Shown here: in pieces, positions 29,197-37,871 of the stretch | How positions within the stretch are numbered: position 1 is the stretch's first letter | Layout of the letters: each line of letters starts with the position of its first letter | Virus record (IMG/VR): IMGVR_UViG_3300047317_000504 | Span: 1-44,452 of that record | Direction: 5' to 3' (one strand) | Length of the DNA stretch: 44,452 bases | Source: a virus | Made by a program: the position numbers and the translations under genes | Notes under the pieces: model-generated | What the model was told of the DNA's origin: nothing | Seen by the model: only the letters and a program-made list of their open reading frames with translations | Database searches by the model: none

Positions 29197-32100
29197 TTGG
29201 CAAATCCGACTCCTAAGAATACTTCGACCCGCGTCCAGCTCCCTGTAGGCCCTAGCGGAACAGAACCACCTAACGCACCCGAGGGCGGGCTTGCGTACGC
29301 GAACGACACGGAAGTTGTTCGGGTCAAGACAAGCACGGGATGGGAGGACGTGGCGGGTGGAGGCGGGGGCGGCTCGATCTCAGGCATCAACTCGCCTGAC
29401 GGTTCGATCACAGTCACGAATCCTGGCGGGCCGACCGTCTCGGTCGAGGTGAACGAGGCGAACGTCATGCTTGCGGGCGATGCGAACGGGCCGGCGAACG
29501 CGAACCAGGTCAACGCGATTCACGAGACCTCGGGGCCGACCAAGCTCACGATCGGGCCGATCAACGACTTTCAGTTGCTGCAGCGAGTCGGAACGACGGT
29601 CGTAGGCACTGCGTACCCGCCGACGACACTCGCGGGCGATGTCAATGGGCCGATGACGTCGAACCAAGTGAATGCGATTCACGAGACGTCGGGGCCAACG
29701 CAGCTGACGATTGGGGCGATAGGCGCGGGGCAGTTTCTGTTGCGCTCGGGCACGAACGTGGTTGGCGCGAACGTCGTGCAGACGAACGCGGGTAACCCGT
29801 ACGTTGATCCGCCGCTCGTAGCTGGCACGCTTGATGACGAGTTCGACTCAGGCAGTCCCGATCTCGTTGCGCGTGGTTGGACGATTCAGACAACGACGGG
29901 CACCATTCTTACTCGGGCAGGGAACGTCGAACCGTTCACTGTGTTACCGACTGTGCTAACGACGACGACGTACCTATCTACGATCGTTGGTAGCCAGCTC
30001 TTATTGCAGCTATACCCTGGCACCAACTGCTATATCTCGAAGCCCTACACGATGACTTCGGGCAACGGCGGCTTGGTCTGGGCACGTGTTGGCACGCCGG
30101 CATATACGCTGGGTTCAACTACGGCTACGAGCTTCATCGGCGTGAATCTTTGGTACGCAACGGCTGGTCGGCCAGATAGTAACAACAGGCAAGTTGCGCA
30201 GACTGAAAGTAACGGCACCAGCGTTGTAAACGCGGTGGACACAGGTTCTGTTGTCGGAGGAACAGCATCTGTGGTCACGAAGTCTACGAATCTTGGTAGT
30301 CTGGATCTTCTAGGTATAAAGCTGAGAAGCGGCACTACTGACTGGGTCTGCTTTGCCGCGGATTCTAGCAATGGCCACACGGAAAGTGCAGTTGTAGGCG
30401 GGGTAACTGCGACTACGGTTGCATTCGCAGGTTTTCAGCTCAATGAAGCTGCGGGCACAGGTCTGCCAAACAATACGAATGCGCGTATCTACTCGATAGA
30501 CTTCTTCCGTTCTGCTAGTGGTGGTAATGCTTGGATAGGCCAACCAACCAAGCCCTTACTCACTGGTGTAGGCAACGCAGCTGGCGGCGACCTCAGCCAG
30601 ACGTACCCGAATCCATGGGTCAGTGCCGTGCACGAGACCTCAGGCCCGAGCCAGCTCACCATCGGCGCTATCAGCAACGGGCAGGTGTTGCAGCGCTCGG
30701 GGACCTCGCTCGTAGGTGTGTCGGCGGGGCTACCTAGCGGCAATCCGTATGTTGATCCGCCGCTGGTAGCTGGGCCTTATGACGACGAGTTTGATTCGGG
30801 ATCGCCGGACCTTGCTGTTCGCGGGTACATCGTAAGAAACGCCTCCAACGTCGACATGAGCCGGGTCGGTGATGTCCTGCCGTGGGACAACGTCGGGGCT
30901 GCCGGCCTAACAGCCGCAACCTACCGCTCCACGATCGTAGGTAGTCAAATCTTTGTGCAGACATTGGCCGGAAATACCATGGGTTTTTACAAACCCGTGA
31001 CTGTTGTTGCGGGTAGCGGGGCCTTGTTCTGGGGTAGAATGGGCGCCCCGATGTATTATACCGGCGCATCGACTGGAACCTCATTTCTAGGAATCGAAGT
31101 CACTTACTCAGCTGGCGGGAACCCGGACGGGAACAACCGGATATTCTCGCAGATGGACTCTCTGGGCACGAGCGGGAACTGGACGATAGAGCTTGGATCG
31201 TTCTCTGGCGGCGTTCTAACGAACAATCAGAGACCTTCCAATAACGCAGGCCCCGACATACTCGGGCTCAAGTTGAACGGCGGTACGGGCGATTGGCGCA
31301 TGTTCATCGCAGACTCAAGAGCTGGTACGACGCAATCGGCTAACGTGACCGCACTGACTGCCTCGTCTCTGGCTTTCTTGCGGGTGTACATGGCCCAAGC
31401 TGCAGGAACCGGCTTTCCGAACAATGTACACGCACAGGTCTTCTCGATAGACTTCATCCGTAGCGCGAGTGGCCCAAGCGCATGGATAGGTCAAGCGCCC
31501 AAAGTCTCAGTCACTGGCACGTACGCTGGTCTTCCCACCGGCAACCCCTACGTCGACCCGCCCGCCGTAGCGAACAATTTCGACGACGAGTTCGAGACAG
31601 GCAGCCCCGACCTGGCGACGCGCGGGTGGACGATCAAGAACACGGCGGGAACGACGCTCACGCGCTCGGGTGACGTGGACGCGTGGAATGCGAGCGGTCC
31701 CGCTGCTGGCACGTATTGGTCGACTCTGCGAGGCTCACAGCTGCTCGTGCAGTTTCCCACGGCCGCTTCGACCTACTCGATCTTCAAGGCCATCACGACC
31801 TTGTCTCTGGGCGACATCTATTGGATGCGAGCTGGCGCAGCGACTCGTCTTGACGCTTCCACGCCCGCGGGTTTCTTCGAGATGGGCTTGTATGCGAATG
31901 CAAGCGGACAGCCCGACCAGAACAATCGCGTGTACGTGAGCTCGTACGGAAGCACGACTGGCGCGTGGTACGTGGACATGAACCGAACGACGGCGGGGAC
32001 CACGGCGGGCACGAGCAGACAACCGCTAGGCGCTGCTATCCCGGACATGCGCGGGATTCAAGTATCGGGTGCCACGACTTACCACCCGTTCATGACGAAC

Positions 32101-33156
32101 TCGGGCAACGGCGATACTTTGTCCACTGAGCCCGCGGGCGCGGTCAACATCAGTACGATCGCGTACGCGGGCTTGCAGTGGGCGCCGCCAACGGCCTATA
32201 CCGGCACGATTCCGTACGTCATCTCGCTTGACTTCTTCCGAAAAACGACGTTGGGCGGGGGAATTGCAAGCACGCCTCGGCCCGTGCTGTGGAATGTCGT
32301 GAACGGGAACATCGGGGCTTATACTGCGAAACCAACACCGGTTGCTGCTGATCAGATCTATATTGCGAATAGTGCGGCGAACGACGCGATATACCGCTCG
32401 ACGGCTAGGCAAGTCGCAGTCGCGGGCGGGACGATGTACGAGGCGTACCCGACGACGACTGATAGTTGGAGCGACGAGTTTGATGGTGGGAGTTCGGATC
32501 CAACCGTGAGAGGGTGGACCGTGATTCAGCTCGCTCCGACTATCTCTGCGATGACTCGGCTTGGCGACGTTGATCCGACCATCGTCCCGCCTACAGCGAT
32601 GGCTGCGGGGCAATATCGCTCGACCGTGCGTAACGGCAAGCTCTACGTCCAAGTCGGCGGGAACAGCGGAAACATTCTTTACATATACAAAGCAACAACG
32701 GGTACTTTTGTCTATGCATCGGGAGCGGGCTGTTCAGCGTTCGGAAGTAGTACTCTGCGCGGAATCTACATAACAGACAACGTGTCCGTACCTTTCGGTA
32801 ACGCCGCGCAAAACTCAGTCGTCGTGAGTCAGGACAACACGGGGACGGGCAATGCGTACAAACAGACGGGGGCCACGCAGACGTCATACGCAAGCCAAAC
32901 GCTCGGCGAACCGTATCGGTCGCTGACGTTTTTCGCGGATTGGAAGGGTAGCGGAAATCTTGTTGACTGCATCATCATGGGCTTAGATAATGAGGCGCTA
33001 TTTTTGTACACAGTCAACAACACGGCGCCAACCGCTTGGGCGCCGGGATTCGCGGGCGCATTGGTTCGTAATACGCCTCAGTTCACCCTGAGTCGCAACT
33101 GGATAGTCATCGACTACATCAGGCGCTACCCGTCAGGCACATTCTTCCCAGTCTGA
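29197..33156 (+). CDS. Large tail fibre/adhesin-like protein with repeats
   Basis: The 1319-residue protein starts with TTG three bases after the previous stop, with no ribosome binding site. It has a short N-terminal anchor-like region, then three copies of a ~45-residue module (GDxNGP...HETSGPxxLTIGxI...VG) near residues 95, 140 and 465. Four copies of a ~250-residue domain open with NPYVDPP..DDEFDSGSPDL.xRGW near residues 198, 514 and 781; the fourth near 1088 has only DSWSDEFDGGSSDP. Each copy is beta-rich with WI-ended strands (DFFRSASGGNAWIGQ). Modular, duplicated receptor-binding fibres are usual for phages; binding target is unknown. Confidence 0.72.
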   Translation: MANPTPKNTSTRVQLPVGPSGTEPPNAPEGGLAYANDTEVVRVKTSTGWEDVAGGGGGGSISGINSPDGSITVTNPGGPTVSVEVNEANVMLAGDANGPANANQVNAIHETSGPTKLTIGPINDFQLLQRVGTTVVGTAYPPTTLAGDVNGPMTSNQVNAIHETSGPTQLTIGAIGAGQFLLRSGTNVVGANVVQTNAGNPYVDPPLVAGTLDDEFDSGSPDLVARGWTIQTTTGTILTRAGNVEPFTVLPTVLTTTTYLSTIVGSQLLLQLYPGTNCYISKPYTMTSGNGGLVWARVGTPAYTLGSTTATSFIGVNLWYATAGRPDSNNRQVAQTESNGTSVVNAVDTGSVVGGTASVVTKSTNLGSLDLLGIKLRSGTTDWVCFAADSSNGHTESAVVGGVTATTVAFAGFQLNEAAGTGLPNNTNARIYSIDFFRSASGGNAWIGQPTKPLLTGVGNAAGGDLSQTYPNPWVSAVHETSGPSQLTIGAISNGQVLQRSGTSLVGVSAGLPSGNPYVDPPLVAGPYDDEFDSGSPDLAVRGYIVRNASNVDMSRVGDVLPWDNVGAAGLTAATYRSTIVGSQIFVQTLAGNTMGFYKPVTVVAGSGALFWGRMGAPMYYTGASTGTSFLGIEVTYSAGGNPDGNNRIFSQMDSLGTSGNWTIELGSFSGGVLTNNQRPSNNAGPDILGLKLNGGTGDWRMFIADSRAGTTQSANVTALTASSLAFLRVYMAQAAGTGFPNNVHAQVFSIDFIRSASGPSAWIGQAPKVSVTGTYAGLPTGNPYVDPPAVANNFDDEFETGSPDLATRGWTIKNTAGTTLTRSGDVDAWNASGPAAGTYWSTLRGSQLLVQFPTAASTYSIFKAITTLSLGDIYWMRAGAATRLDASTPAGFFEMGLYANASGQPDQNNRVYVSSYGSTTGAWYVDMNRTTAGTTAGTSRQPLGAAIPDMRGIQVSGATTYHPFMTNSGNGDTLSTEPAGAVNISTIAYAGLQWAPPTAYTGTIPYVISLDFFRKTTLGGGIASTPRPVLWNVVNGNIGAYTAKPTPVAADQIYIANSAANDAIYRSTARQVAVAGGTMYEAYPTTTDSWSDEFDGGSSDPTVRGWTVIQLAPTISAMTRLGDVDPTIVPPTAMAAGQYRSTVRNGKLYVQVGGNSGNILYIYKATTGTFVYASGAGCSAFGSSTLRGIYITDNVSVPFGNAAQNSVVVSQDNTGTGNAYKQTGATQTSYASQTLGEPYRSLTFFADWKGSGNLVDCIIMGLDNEALFLYTVNNTAPTAWAPGFAGALVRNTPQFTLSRNWIVIDYIRRYPSGTFFPV

Positions 33157-33194
33157 GTTAACAGCCCAAATTCGCCTTAGTTCTCCCTGTTTTC

Positions 33195-33497
33195 TTAGCT
33201 AGTTTTGGGTCGAGTTTTTCGTACGACAGAGTCTTCGATGGTTTCGACTTGGGTTTTACAGTCCCAGTCTTCAGTGTCTTTTTCATTCTGACAGTCTAGC
33301 ACGTACTTAGCCGAGGCATCTCGCGCTGCTTCATACCTCACGACGTCGAGTGCGCCGAGCAGTGCGAAGTCTCGTATCTCGTAGCCCATCCTCACGTCGC
33401 CATTGTTAGTCGTAGTCGCGATCACGAAGCTCGTGATCTCGTCACGATGGGCGCGTTCGAGGAACCGCTCGAGTTCACGGATTAGATGATTGTTCAT
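33195..33497 (-). CDS. Hypothetical phage protein, 100 residues
   Basis: The sequence starts MNNHLIRELERFLERAHRDE, followed by SFVIATTTNNGDVRMGYEIRDFALLGALDVVRYEAAR and a charged tail. Short proteins with the YExxDxxxLLGALDVVR-like pattern are frequent in tailed phages with no known function. It faces the fibre gene and is divergent from the Fis-like regulator; a TGCTATTGA sequence lies just upstream on its strand. Confidence 0.6.
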   Translation of the reverse strand: MNNHLIRELERFLERAHRDEITSFVIATTTNNGDVRMGYEIRDFALLGALDVVRYEAARDASAKYVLDCQNEKDTEDWDCKTQVETIEDSVVRKTRPKTS

Positions 33498-33533
33498 GTT
33501 GCGTCAATAGCACACACGTCCTAAGTTGGGAAC

Positions 33534-33929
33534 ATGAAACATCGTATCTTCGAAGACGAGCTGCGGCGGATTCAGAAATGTCACATCGCGCATGCAATGC
33601 TCGCTCACAACTGCAAGATCATGGACGCGGCCCCCGTGGTTGGTTATCACCGGCGCACGTTGGGCTTGTGGCTCAAGAAACTTGAACTGCGCACGCTCGA
33701 GTCGATCATCAACGCGAGCTCGCTAGAGCCCGCGCCGGTTGATCTCGATATCGAGCGCGCGTACCTCGAATACGAACGCTCAGAACTAGTCCGAGCGCTC
33801 GACGAGAACGGAGGCAATCGCGTGCTCACTGCACGGGCGCTGGGAATAGGGCGCCGGACACTGATCAAGAAGATTAAGGAGTACGGCCTGCCCCACCGTT
33901 CGATAGGCTGGCAATTGCGCGCTCAATGA
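33534..33929 (+). CDS. Fis/NtrC-type helix-turn-helix regulator
   Basis: The 131-residue protein has two HTH units. The first, AHAMLAHNCKIMDAAPVVGY and HRRTLGLWLKKLEL, is residues ~19-55. The second, ERSELVRALDENGGNRVLTA, RALGIGRRTLIKKIKEYGL, is ~80-120 and closely matches the Fis-type DNA-binding end of NtrC-family activators (GNxxxxARxLGIxRRTLxxKIKEYGL). It lacks a receiver or AAA+ domain, so it should bind DNA alone, possibly as an architectural or late regulator. TTGGGAAC precedes the ATG. It overlaps the convergent gene by 56 bases. Confidence 0.78.
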   Translation: MKHRIFEDELRRIQKCHIAHAMLAHNCKIMDAAPVVGYHRRTLGLWLKKLELRTLESIINASSLEPAPVDLDIERAYLEYERSELVRALDENGGNRVLTARALGIGRRTLIKKIKEYGLPHRSIGWQLRAQ

Positions 33930-34179
33930 CATCGCTACCGTAACGAACGATCAACTTGATAACTTCGGGCGGGATTGGCTCAGACGTTACTGGCTGAGCT
34001 TGTACTTTCTTGACTGTGACGACGGGCTCGACGGGCTTGGGCTTTTTCTTCATTTCGTGCCGAATTTGGTAAAACTGCTGTTTTGTCGTCTTGTAGCCTG
34101 CCTTTTTCGCGGCTGCGACAGCTTGAGCTGCAGTTGTGGTCGGGGGTAACGAGCGCAAGAAGTCAGTTTTTGTGGGCAT
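33874..34179 (-). CDS. Small basic protein downstream of the helicase
   Basis: I chose ATG 34179 (MPTKTDFLRSLPPTTTAAQA), overlapping the helicase stop by 17 bases. The first 45 residues (AVAAAKKAGYKTTKQQFYQIRHEMKKK) look like a small helical DNA-binding fold. A Pro/Val linker and a short helix follow (IPPEVIKLIVRYGSDVIERA). The arrangement suggests a partner of the helicase. Its end overlaps the convergent Fis-like gene. Confidence 0.6.
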   Translation of the reverse strand: MPTKTDFLRSLPPTTTAAQAVAAAKKAGYKTTKQQFYQIRHEMKKKPKPVEPVVTVKKVQAQPVTSEPIPPEVIKLIVRYGSDVIERAIASLSNGGAGRTP

Positions 34180-35953
34180 GAGTCTGTTTTCCTTTGCACT
34201 TGTGACAGGTTGGTAAGATCGAGCGCATGCCGCAAGTCTTGCAGCGAGGCTTCGTCGGGTCTTTGCGCTCAGCAAAATCGCGGGCCTTGCATGCTCTATG
34301 CATCGTGATCCCTTGCTGCTCAGCTTTCTGAGACAGTAAGACTGTGGGAGTCCCGCACTTCGCGTACTGGCACTTGCGCATTTCTAGCTGTCGTAATTTC
34401 AAACATGCGCCATGCATCACGCGCGTTGAACTTGGTTTCGAGGGGAACAGTTCATCGGGGCGCGGACATTTCTCGTAAGTGCAACGCGCCTTGTTCTTAG
34501 GGACCGAGCCTTTGAGCGCGACCGAGCACCAGCGGTGCATGGTCGTGTTGTTGTTCTGAGAAAGTGGCTTGTCGGGGGTCGAACAGTGCTCGTACTGGCA
34601 CTTGTGTTTCTCGAGTGCGAGAAGAGACACGCAAGCCATGTGCATCGTCCCGTGCGTGACTACGTGAGGCGTTGGACACTTCTCATAGGCGCACTTGCGC
34701 CGTCGATTTCGTCTCTCTACCTGAACGAGTTGCCCTTGTGCTTCGTCGGGTATTGCGTTCTTCGCCCACCACTCATGCTGGCAGTAGCCGCACACGCGCA
34801 CGAACCCGTTCACTGAGTTCTTACACTTTGGACACTGCTTTTCCCCGAGTCCGCTGCCAGGACGGTGAATTCGCGGGCGCGTTTTGAGCGAATAGTCAGT
34901 ATCCTCGAGCGGCAGACCGTGCATCAGTGCGTTCCCCGCGTGGTCGAGCACGATCGGCTGGACTTTACCTGGCCTCGTGACTCGTCCGACGAGCTGAAAC
35001 CACAGCCCCGCGCTCAACGTAGCCCTCGCGATGATCGCGCACCTGACAATTGAGCTGTCCCACCCTTCCGTGAGCAGACGACAGTTCGTGATGACGTCCA
35101 GCTCGCCCTTGTCGAACATGTCGAGTGCGTCGTTGCGTGCTTTCACGCCCATTTCGCCGTAAACAGTCGCCGCTCGCACGCCTCGGTGCCGGAACTGTTC
35201 CGTGAGGTGATGACAATGAGTCAGATTCACGCCGTACACGACCGTTGGGCGATTTTTCGCATACTCGAGGTAGTGATCGACGACCGAACCGACGAGATAG
35301 GGCAAATCCGTGACTCTGGCGAGCTGTCCCGTGTCAAAATCCCCATCTCTCTTGCGCAATCCGAGCAACTTGGGCCGCTGATCTCTCGGAACAGTGTAAA
35401 CGAGGGGCTTTGAGAGCCAGCCAGCCTCGATAAGTGCGGAGGGCGGGGCACTCGGAACGATCTCGTCGAACAAGTCGTCTAGCGGGCGCTCATCGAGCCG
35501 GTAGGGCGTTGCAGTGAGCCCGTGAACTGTCGCTCTTGGATACTGCTCGAGTATCTCTTTGTAGCTGTCAACTGGCGCGCGGTGGGCTTCGTCTATCACA
35601 ATCAGGTCTGCGGGCGGCAGTTCGTGCGTGCCAGCACCCGTGAGGGCTTGCACGACGGCGACCTGGACGCGTGCGCGCGGGTTTACGGCGAAATCCTCGA
35701 GGTCCTCGCCAATAATCACGCCGATCTGCCCATGCGGCACGCCTGCCTCGACAAGTCGCTGACACGCCTGGCTGATGAGCTCACGGCGGTGTGCGAGGAA
35801 CAGCACGCGCTTACCTTGAAGAACTGCACGCTTCACGAGCACAGCTGCAACAACGGTCTTCCCCGACCCTGTTGGGCCTACTATCAGGATACGCTTGGAC
35901 TTGGACTTGGTAACTCTGGCTAGCCAGTCTGTCTCGTATTGTCGTAATTGCAT
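34163..35953 (-). CDS. SF2 DEAH helicase with tandem zinc-finger C-terminus
   Basis: The protein has 596 residues from ATG 35953; a TTG 39 bases earlier is possible. It has all superfamily 2 motifs: Walker A GPTGSGKT (residues ~26-33), VIDEAH, LTATPYR, VVYGVNLTHC and QLVGRVTRPG. Such RecG/UvrB/RIG-I-like helicases unwind or remodel nucleic acid. After the core come a CPKC...CGYC ribbon (~375-400) and four repeats of the form CxYxxCxxP...MHxxC (~420-441, 452-476, 491-517, 528-555), then a final CKTC...CHKC. This finger array is a strong oddity. It lies in an operon of regulators, so replication or transcription modulation is possible. Confidence 0.88.
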   Translation of the reverse strand: MQLRQYETDWLARVTKSKSKRILIVGPTGSGKTVVAAVLVKRAVLQGKRVLFLAHRRELISQACQRLVEAGVPHGQIGVIIGEDLEDFAVNPRARVQVAVVQALTGAGTHELPPADLIVIDEAHRAPVDSYKEILEQYPRATVHGLTATPYRLDERPLDDLFDEIVPSAPPSALIEAGWLSKPLVYTVPRDQRPKLLGLRKRDGDFDTGQLARVTDLPYLVGSVVDHYLEYAKNRPTVVYGVNLTHCHHLTEQFRHRGVRAATVYGEMGVKARNDALDMFDKGELDVITNCRLLTEGWDSSIVRCAIIARATLSAGLWFQLVGRVTRPGKVQPIVLDHAGNALMHGLPLEDTDYSLKTRPRIHRPGSGLGEKQCPKCKNSVNGFVRVCGYCQHEWWAKNAIPDEAQGQLVQVERRNRRRKCAYEKCPTPHVVTHGTMHMACVSLLALEKHKCQYEHCSTPDKPLSQNNNTTMHRWCSVALKGSVPKNKARCTYEKCPRPDELFPSKPSSTRVMHGACLKLRQLEMRKCQYAKCGTPTVLLSQKAEQQGITMHRACKARDFAERKDPTKPRCKTCGMRSILPTCHKCKGKQTHAHKN

Positions 35954-36017
35954 AGACCCAATGAGTCTCAGCGGGGAGGTAAGCGAAAACAAGGGTACGG
36001 GGGCTTAAACGAGTTGC

Positions 36018-36410
36018 TCACTTCTTCTCGAGCACAGCCAACACCTTCACGTTTTCGAACTTCCCAATGATACCTCCGCCGCCCGTGTGCTTTCGGTACC
36101 GCGGATCCCATGGCCCGTAGTGCCCGCTGTCTCGGTTGAGCTTGGCAGCCTCGAGGACGGTATAAACAGTGCGTTCAACGACGTTGTAAGCAGCGTAAAA
36201 CCACACGCGGTCAACGGCGAACCATCGGCGACCTGGCATGCCTTGCCAAACGCGATCGCCTTCCTCGACCCACGCGTGCGCGTACGGCCCGAGCACCGAG
36301 TAGCACAGCCCGTGCACGAGCCTGAACGCATCTGCCTTGTCGAGGTCGACGAGCTCGAAGAACTCGATCGCGTCGTCGAAACAGCTGTGGGTGGGCCTGA
36401 TTTCGGTCAT
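36018..36410 (-). CDS. Hypothetical protein with HAWVE motif
   Basis: The 130-residue protein reads THSCFDDAIEFFELVDLDK, VHGLCYSVLGPYAHAWVEEGDRVW, then WFAVDRVWFYAAYNVVE and a conserved-looking C-terminus. The Cys near residue 9 and the HAWVE motif resemble short phage proteins with an otherwise unassigned fold related to cysteine-hydrolase shapes. I do not claim activity. It overlaps the upstream HTH gene as ATGA. Confidence 0.55.
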   Translation of the reverse strand: MTEIRPTHSCFDDAIEFFELVDLDKADAFRLVHGLCYSVLGPYAHAWVEEGDRVWQGMPGRRWFAVDRVWFYAAYNVVERTVYTVLEAAKLNRDSGHYGPWDPRYRKHTGGGGIIGKFENVKVLAVLEKK

Positions 36411-36610
36411 CGGTAATAGCCCGTGTTCAAGCCATCCGCGATCACGCGACGAAGCTCTGCCTCTGTGACTCGCATAGCCCTTCCCACCCGAATCACGTGC
36501 AGGTGACCAAGGTCAACAGCACGAACGAGTGTGCGGCGTGAGACGCTCAGTCGCTCTGCAACGACGTCTAGGGGGTAGGCGCGCAGGAGGTCATCGGGTG
36601 GCTTCTTCAT
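36407..36610 (-). CDS. Excisionase/MerR-like HTH protein
   Basis: From ATG 36610 the 67-residue product is a winged helix-turn-helix of the excisionase type: DVVAERLSVSRRTLVRAVDLGHLHVIRVGRAMRVTEAELRRVI. Such proteins bind DNA at promoters or att sites. With no integrase in the window, a role in transcription of the leftward early block is more likely. It is the first gene of that block, next to the repeat-rich 1-kb region that could hold its operators. Confidence 0.75.
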   Translation of the reverse strand: MKKPPDDLLRAYPLDVVAERLSVSRRTLVRAVDLGHLHVIRVGRAMRVTEAELRRVIADGLNTGYYR

Positions 36611-36756
36611 TGGCTGGCCATACCAGGACTGGCGGGGACAGGGCAAGACAGCTTGAGGCTCGAGCTTGTCCCTCCACAGCAGGCTTGTCCGCTAGGCTTG
36701 TCCCCCACTAGGCCCGACCCGCTCAACGGCGGCAGCTGTTGGAGCGACTGGGCCGC

Positions 36757-36788
36757 GTCTCGTTGACGAGACACGTTCTTAGAACGTG
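36757..36788. promoter_or_regulatory. Two adjacent perfect palindromes
   Basis: GTCTCGT-TG-ACGAGAC (36757-36772) is followed without gap by CACGTTC-TTA-GAACGTG (36772-36788). They are likely operators for the nearby HTH protein or stem-loops at a transcript start. Confidence 0.5.
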
Positions 36789-36913
36789 GACGTGTCCTGG
36801 TACGCGGACGCGTGCCTTGTACGCGAAATGGGCGCATAGCGCACGCTAGAGACCAGGGGCGAGCAAGTGTACCCCGTACCCCCACCCCCTCGCGTAGCCC
36901 GAGCTCGGGCGCT

Positions 36914-36932
36914 CGTGTAGGTTGCGCTGCGC
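36914..36932 (+). repeat. Direct repeat, copy 1
   Basis: CGTGTAGGTTGCGCTGCGC is repeated exactly at 36998-37016, 84 bases apart, within the gene-free region. Confidence 0.75.
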
Positions 36933-36997
36933 GCGTACGTGTCGGTGCGCCTGCGCACGCCAGCGCTGCGCACGCATGAGCGCCTAGGCGCGCGGGG

Positions 36998-37016
36998 CGT
37001 GTAGGTTGCGCTGCGC
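36998..37016 (+). repeat. Direct repeat, copy 2
   Basis: This is the exact second copy of the 19-base sequence at 36914-36932. The role is unknown; it may be a binding site pair. Confidence 0.75.
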
Positions 37017-37167
37017 TCGCACCCTGTGCGCAAGCCTGTTTGTGGAAGCCACGGCACGAGCGTGCTCCGTTCCGCCGCCGTGAGCGGCAAGCACGCCCGC
37101 CGCCGCCGCTGCGCATGCTCGCTGAGCATGAGGTCGCACGCGCGGCCAGCTCACGACCGACCGGTGC

Positions 37168-37222
37168 GAACGGAGCGCCAGCTGCTGGCGGCGCCGCAAA
37201 CGAGCGCGAGCGCGCTCCGTTC
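37168..37222. repeat. 11-base inverted repeat with nested palindrome
   Basis: GAACGGAGCGC (37168-37178) and GCGCTCCGTTC (37212-37222) are perfect inverse copies. Inside lies CGCCAGC-T-GCTGGCG. The pair could form a cruciform or a branched RNA. Confidence 0.6.
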
Positions 37223-37511
37223 GGGCGTTCTGGCGCCTCTACTGAAGAGCACTGCGCGTTGCTGTAAGGACAGAACGCTACACCCACACTGCACACATTC
37301 CGCTGTGAGTGTGGAATAACAGAAATAACGGAATGCCCTGGTCGTGCGTGTGGCGCGCAGCGACAGGCTGAATTATGTTTAGTGTGTGGTCGCAAACAGC
37401 GGCCCGCCGGGAGAGTGAGAGACTCCCAAGTGCAGCAGCAGCTACGCCGCGGTGACAGCGCGGTCTGGTAGGGTAGCTAGCTGGATGCACCGCAAGCCCA
37501 AGACGGCAAGC

Positions 37512-37532
37512 GGCTCTTTGACAACTGAATAG
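37512..37532 (+). promoter_or_regulatory. boxA-like antitermination site ahead of the early genes
   Basis: GGCTCTTTGACAACTGAATAG closely resembles the boxA element of bacterial rRNA leaders (core GCTCTTTAACAA), where NusB/S10 load onto RNA polymerase. It is about 140 bases before the first rightward gene. TTGACA is contained in it, so a -35 element is the alternative, but no -10 follows at a proper distance. Confidence 0.55.
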
Positions 37533-37586
37533 CCTGCGCGAGACCGCTACGACGGTGCGTGGGTAGTGAGGAACTAGGGTGTAGCT

Positions 37587-37650
37587 GAGCAGCTGTGACA
37601 GAGCTGCTCGCACACTGTAAGTCTAACAGGCGCGAGTCTGTAGGCTTACA
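37587..37650 (+). promoter_or_regulatory. Tandem hairpins before the first early gene
   Basis: GAGCAGCT (37587-37594) pairs with AGCTGCTC (37602-37609). Directly after, TGTAAGTCT-A-ACAG (37616-37629) pairs with CTGT-AGGCTTACA (37638-37650), leaving a bulged A. They could act as attenuator, protein target or 5' stabiliser of the early mRNA. Confidence 0.5.
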
Positions 37651-37673
37651 GGGTGTTTACGCACGGAGTACAG

Positions 37674-37871
37674 ATGTTTACGCAACGCATGATTGATTCA
37701 CTCAAGGCGCAGCGGCGCTATCTGCTCGACTGTCTCGGCGAATACGGAATGCGCATGGACGACGGTGAGCAGGTAGACGAGTGCCTAGTGTTGGACACTG
37801 AAGAGACCGCAGAACGCGTGAACGTGGCACTTCACAAGCTTTATCGCCGCGCTAAGAGGTCCTACCGATGA
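37674..37871 (+). CDS. First early gene: small helical protein
   Basis: ATG 37674 follows GGAG by five bases, which is why I prefer it to the upstream start at 37653. The 65-residue product MFTQRMIDSLKAQRRYLLDC is helical with basic ends (HKLYRRAKRSYR). No family is recognised. Its stop overlaps the next ATG (ATGATG). It opens a series of very small rightward genes. Confidence 0.65.
   Translation: MFTQRMIDSLKAQRRYLLDCLGEYGMRMDDGEQVDECLVLDTEETAERVNVALHKLYRRAKRSYR

Larger units (their letters stand above)
36611..37673. other. Gene-free region rich in inverted repeats (control region or structured RNA)
   Basis: No convincing protein-coding frame is visible on either strand; long open frames here are GC-rich shadows. 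It contains perfect palindromes at 36757-36788, an 18-base direct repeat, an 11-base inverted repeat around a nested palindrome (37168-37222), a perfect hairpin CATGCTC/GAGCATG (37114-37130), a boxA-like site at 37512 and two hairpins before the first rightward gene. It separates the leftward regulator block from the rightward early block and must hold divergent promoters. Confidence 0.65.

Noticed and set aside
36407-36610. Temperate lifestyle because of an excisionase-like protein
   Set aside because: No integrase, attachment site pair or CI-like repressor next to an integrase is seen. Such HTH proteins also occur as transcription factors in lytic phages.
36607-37395. 262-codon leftward frame in the repeat-rich region
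   Set aside because: It is low-complexity Arg/Ala/Cys-rich translation of GC-rich inverted repeats with no start signal or family.
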